A stretch of DNA of 6,195 bases from assembly GCA_964654015.1 (NCBI GenBank), contig CAZZHQ010000140.1, positions 1 to 6,195 on the forward strand, read 5' to 3'. The notes under the pieces were generated by a model, which was not told the DNA's origin, did no database searches, and saw only the letters and a list, made by a program, of their open reading frames with translations. The position numbers and the translations under genes are program-made. Origin of the DNA: JAUUZT01 sp964654015 (lineage in GTDB: Bacteria; Chloroflexota; Dehalococcoidia; GIF9; AB-539-J10). Of the stretch, positions 5,251-6,195 are shown one piece after another. How positions within the stretch are numbered: the stretch's first letter is position 1; the number at the start of each line of letters is the position of its first letter.

Positions 5251-5895
5251 TCAATTTAAGCTATTCCTTTTTTTAAAGGAGCTTATCCAAATATTATTTT
5301 CAAATACTGTTGACTTATTTATTTGCAACTTTGGTTTTTTTAATTCATCCCGCAATAGTTCAGCAATTATTTCATAAACATTATCAGGCATACTCTGACT
5401 AATTGTAATCTTTTCGATGCAATTTAAATCTATTTGCACCTCAATACTAGTATGTTTCGTTTTGCCTTCCCAAATTATCCTGAACTCCTTTTCAACTCTA
5501 TAAGGATAGCGCTTAGTGAAAGGTATTTGGTCTGGTTTGATTGTATTCTCTTTAATTTGCCTTATTGTCTTGTAATTTATTTCTCCCCATCTGATTTGCT
5601 TGATGTTTTGAAACGAATTAAGCAATTTCTGTTCATCAAATTGAATACAACATCCTGCTATCCCACTAGCATAAGCTATCCAATTGTGGATAGTTTCATT
5701 ACCAAAGCTAAAACAAACTGCAAATAGGTTCGGAATTCTTTTTCTTTTTTTATATTCTAGAATAATTTGCGAGTCGTTTCTGTCCTCCCAAGTGGAAGGG
5801 TCAAGAAGAACTAACTTACTGCTTCTTAACAAATGCAAAAGAATAGGTAATGTAGTATATCGATTAAGCTTTCGAGATTGTGTAATGGATTTCAT
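5251..5895 (-). CDS. DUF2971-like protein
   Basis: This is a 214-residue soluble protein with the layout I associate with DUF2971: an N-terminal RYTTLPILLHLL (12-23), DPSTWEDRND (32-41), FAVCFS (58-63), ETIHNW (67-72), GCCIQFD (81-87), and a later YPYRVEKEFRIIWEG (130-144). DUF2971 proteins have no agreed biochemical role; many sit in mobile or defence-rich regions, which fits this setting but does not prove a defence role. The start is supported by AGGAG seven bases upstream. The truncated membrane-protein gene ends 38 bases upstream on the same strand, so the two may once have formed an operon. An inverted repeat, TCCTTT-tttt-AAAGGA (5265-5280), overlaps the last codons, but no U-run follows it in the transcript direction. 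The gene is complete; family assignment is from motif recall. Confidence 0.8.
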   Translation of the reverse strand: MKSITQSRKLNRYTTLPILLHLLRSSKLVLLDPSTWEDRNDSQIILEYKKRKRIPNLFAVCFSFGNETIHNWIAYASGIAGCCIQFDEQKLLNSFQNIKQIRWGEINYKTIRQIKENTIKPDQIPFTKRYPYRVEKEFRIIWEGKTKHTSIEVQIDLNCIEKITISQSMPDNVYEIIAELLRDELKKPKLQINKSTVFENNIWISSFKKRNSLN

Positions 5896-5933
5896 ATAGA
5901 GGCTCCTATTTCAATGTCTATTTAGTAATTCAA

Positions 5934-6111
5934 TTATTTATTATGGTCAATCAGTAAGCCTCCTCCTGCTCCAATAAGAGGAATAAACAAATAGGCAAAA
6001 AATAATCCCATGCTTTTTATTAGAAAAGACAAAGAAAGATTTCCGCTAAAAGAAGGGTCCTCTAGCACCTGGTTAATATTCGTCATGATGACATCAGGCC
6101 AAGGTGTTATG
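5934..6111 (-). pseudogene. C-terminal remnant of a small membrane protein, cut by the right-hand IS
   Basis: The frame enters from inside the IS end (a GTG at 6135-6137 makes nine residues of IS-derived sequence) and continues as about 58 native residues to a TAA at 5934-5936. The native part has a polar stretch with LEDPSFSGNLSLSF, then one hydrophobic segment (GLFFAYLFIPLIGAGGGLLI) and a short tail, DHNK. The true N-terminus is lost where the IS begins at 6112. Whether the hybrid frame is translated is unclear: no ribosome binding site precedes the GTG. It reads toward the DUF2971-like gene, and its loss may also have removed that gene's promoter, since I see none in the 38-base gap. Confidence 0.6.
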
Positions 6112-6195
6112 TGGAGTGAACCCTTAAAACTGGACACATTAGGTTAGGAAGGTTTGGCAGGGTCGAAATATCCTATAATGGAGGAGAGAAAGGAT
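6112..6195 (+). mobile_element. Left end of an IS3-type insertion sequence (partial)
   Basis: The end begins TGGAGTGAACCC and continues TTAAAACTGGACA (6112-6136), a typical IS3-family terminus and an inverted match to 31-55. It is followed by about 57 bases of untranslated sequence. At the very edge is a ribosome-site-like run (GGAGGAGAGAAAGGA, 6180-6194) just before a potential ATG that would begin at 6194 and be completed outside the window, where the first transposase ORF should start. A TATAAT lies at 6174-6179, but the best -35 (TTGGCA, 6154-6159) is only 14 bases away and the resulting transcript would lose the ribosome site, so I do not call it a promoter. Confidence 0.65.

Noticed and set aside
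5258..5284. Hairpin TCCTTT-tttt-AAAGGA as terminator of the DUF2971-like gene
   Set aside because: It lies within the coding end and is not followed by a T-run in either direction, so it is not called a terminator.
5434..5899. Plus-strand open frames opposite the DUF2971-like gene
   Set aside because: They are shadows of a well-supported gene and have no start signals or known motifs.
6154..6179. TTGGCA and TATAAT boxes at the start of the right-hand IS
   Set aside because: The spacing is only 14 bases, and the transcript would begin past the better ribosome site, so a working promoter is unlikely.

Overview
The window is accessory DNA from a low-to-moderate GC bacterium. Ribosome binding sites are strong (AGGAGG or GGAGGT type), and sigma70-like promoters can be read upstream of several genes. 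The gene styles recall Clostridia-like Firmicutes or Chloroflexota (Dehalococcoidia). That placement is an impression: there is no ribosomal RNA, tRNA or housekeeping gene to fix it.

Both edges look like insertion-sequence (IS) ends. Positions 31-55 match the right end of an IS3-type element lying to the left. Positions 6112-6136 match the left end of another lying to the right (19 of 25 bases in inverted orientation). A third, diverged right end lies at 151-175. The 6 kb between them is therefore passenger DNA in an IS-rich region, and it carries scars: a gene cut off at 6111, and a 36 bp piece of a small gene copied next to the IS relic.

Left part (minus strand): 224-946 is an orphan phage MuF-type minor-head protein with an N-terminal zinc ribbon. 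1114-1917 is a complete six-transmembrane voltage-gated potassium channel with its own promoter. 2159-2302 is a 47-residue, very basic protein with a near-consensus promoter; its codons 4-15 supply the 36 bp repeat. 2511-2753 is a doubtful two-helix membrane ORF.

Middle and right part (plus strand): 2813-3142 is a small protein that looks like a degenerate GIY-YIG nuclease fold. 3235-3507 is an unrecognised charged protein. 3659-3832 is a doubtful short ORF. 3896-5095 is an N-terminal CAP/SCP-domain protein with three membrane segments and no signal peptide. A diverged direct repeat lies at each side of the CAP gene (3511-3543 and 5197-5232).

Right end (minus strand): 5251-5895 encodes a DUF2971-like protein. 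Upstream of it is the remaining C-terminal end of a small membrane protein (5934-6111), truncated by the right-hand IS.

No integrase, terminase, portal, CRISPR array or recognisable multi-gene defence operon is present. Most genes have their own ribosome binding site and sit apart from their neighbours, as expected for independently acquired single genes. The best leads are the zinc-ribbon MuF orphan, the CAP protein with apparently cytoplasmic topology, the GIY-YIG-like protein lacking its second tyrosine, and the small basic protein whose fragment was copied beside an IS end.
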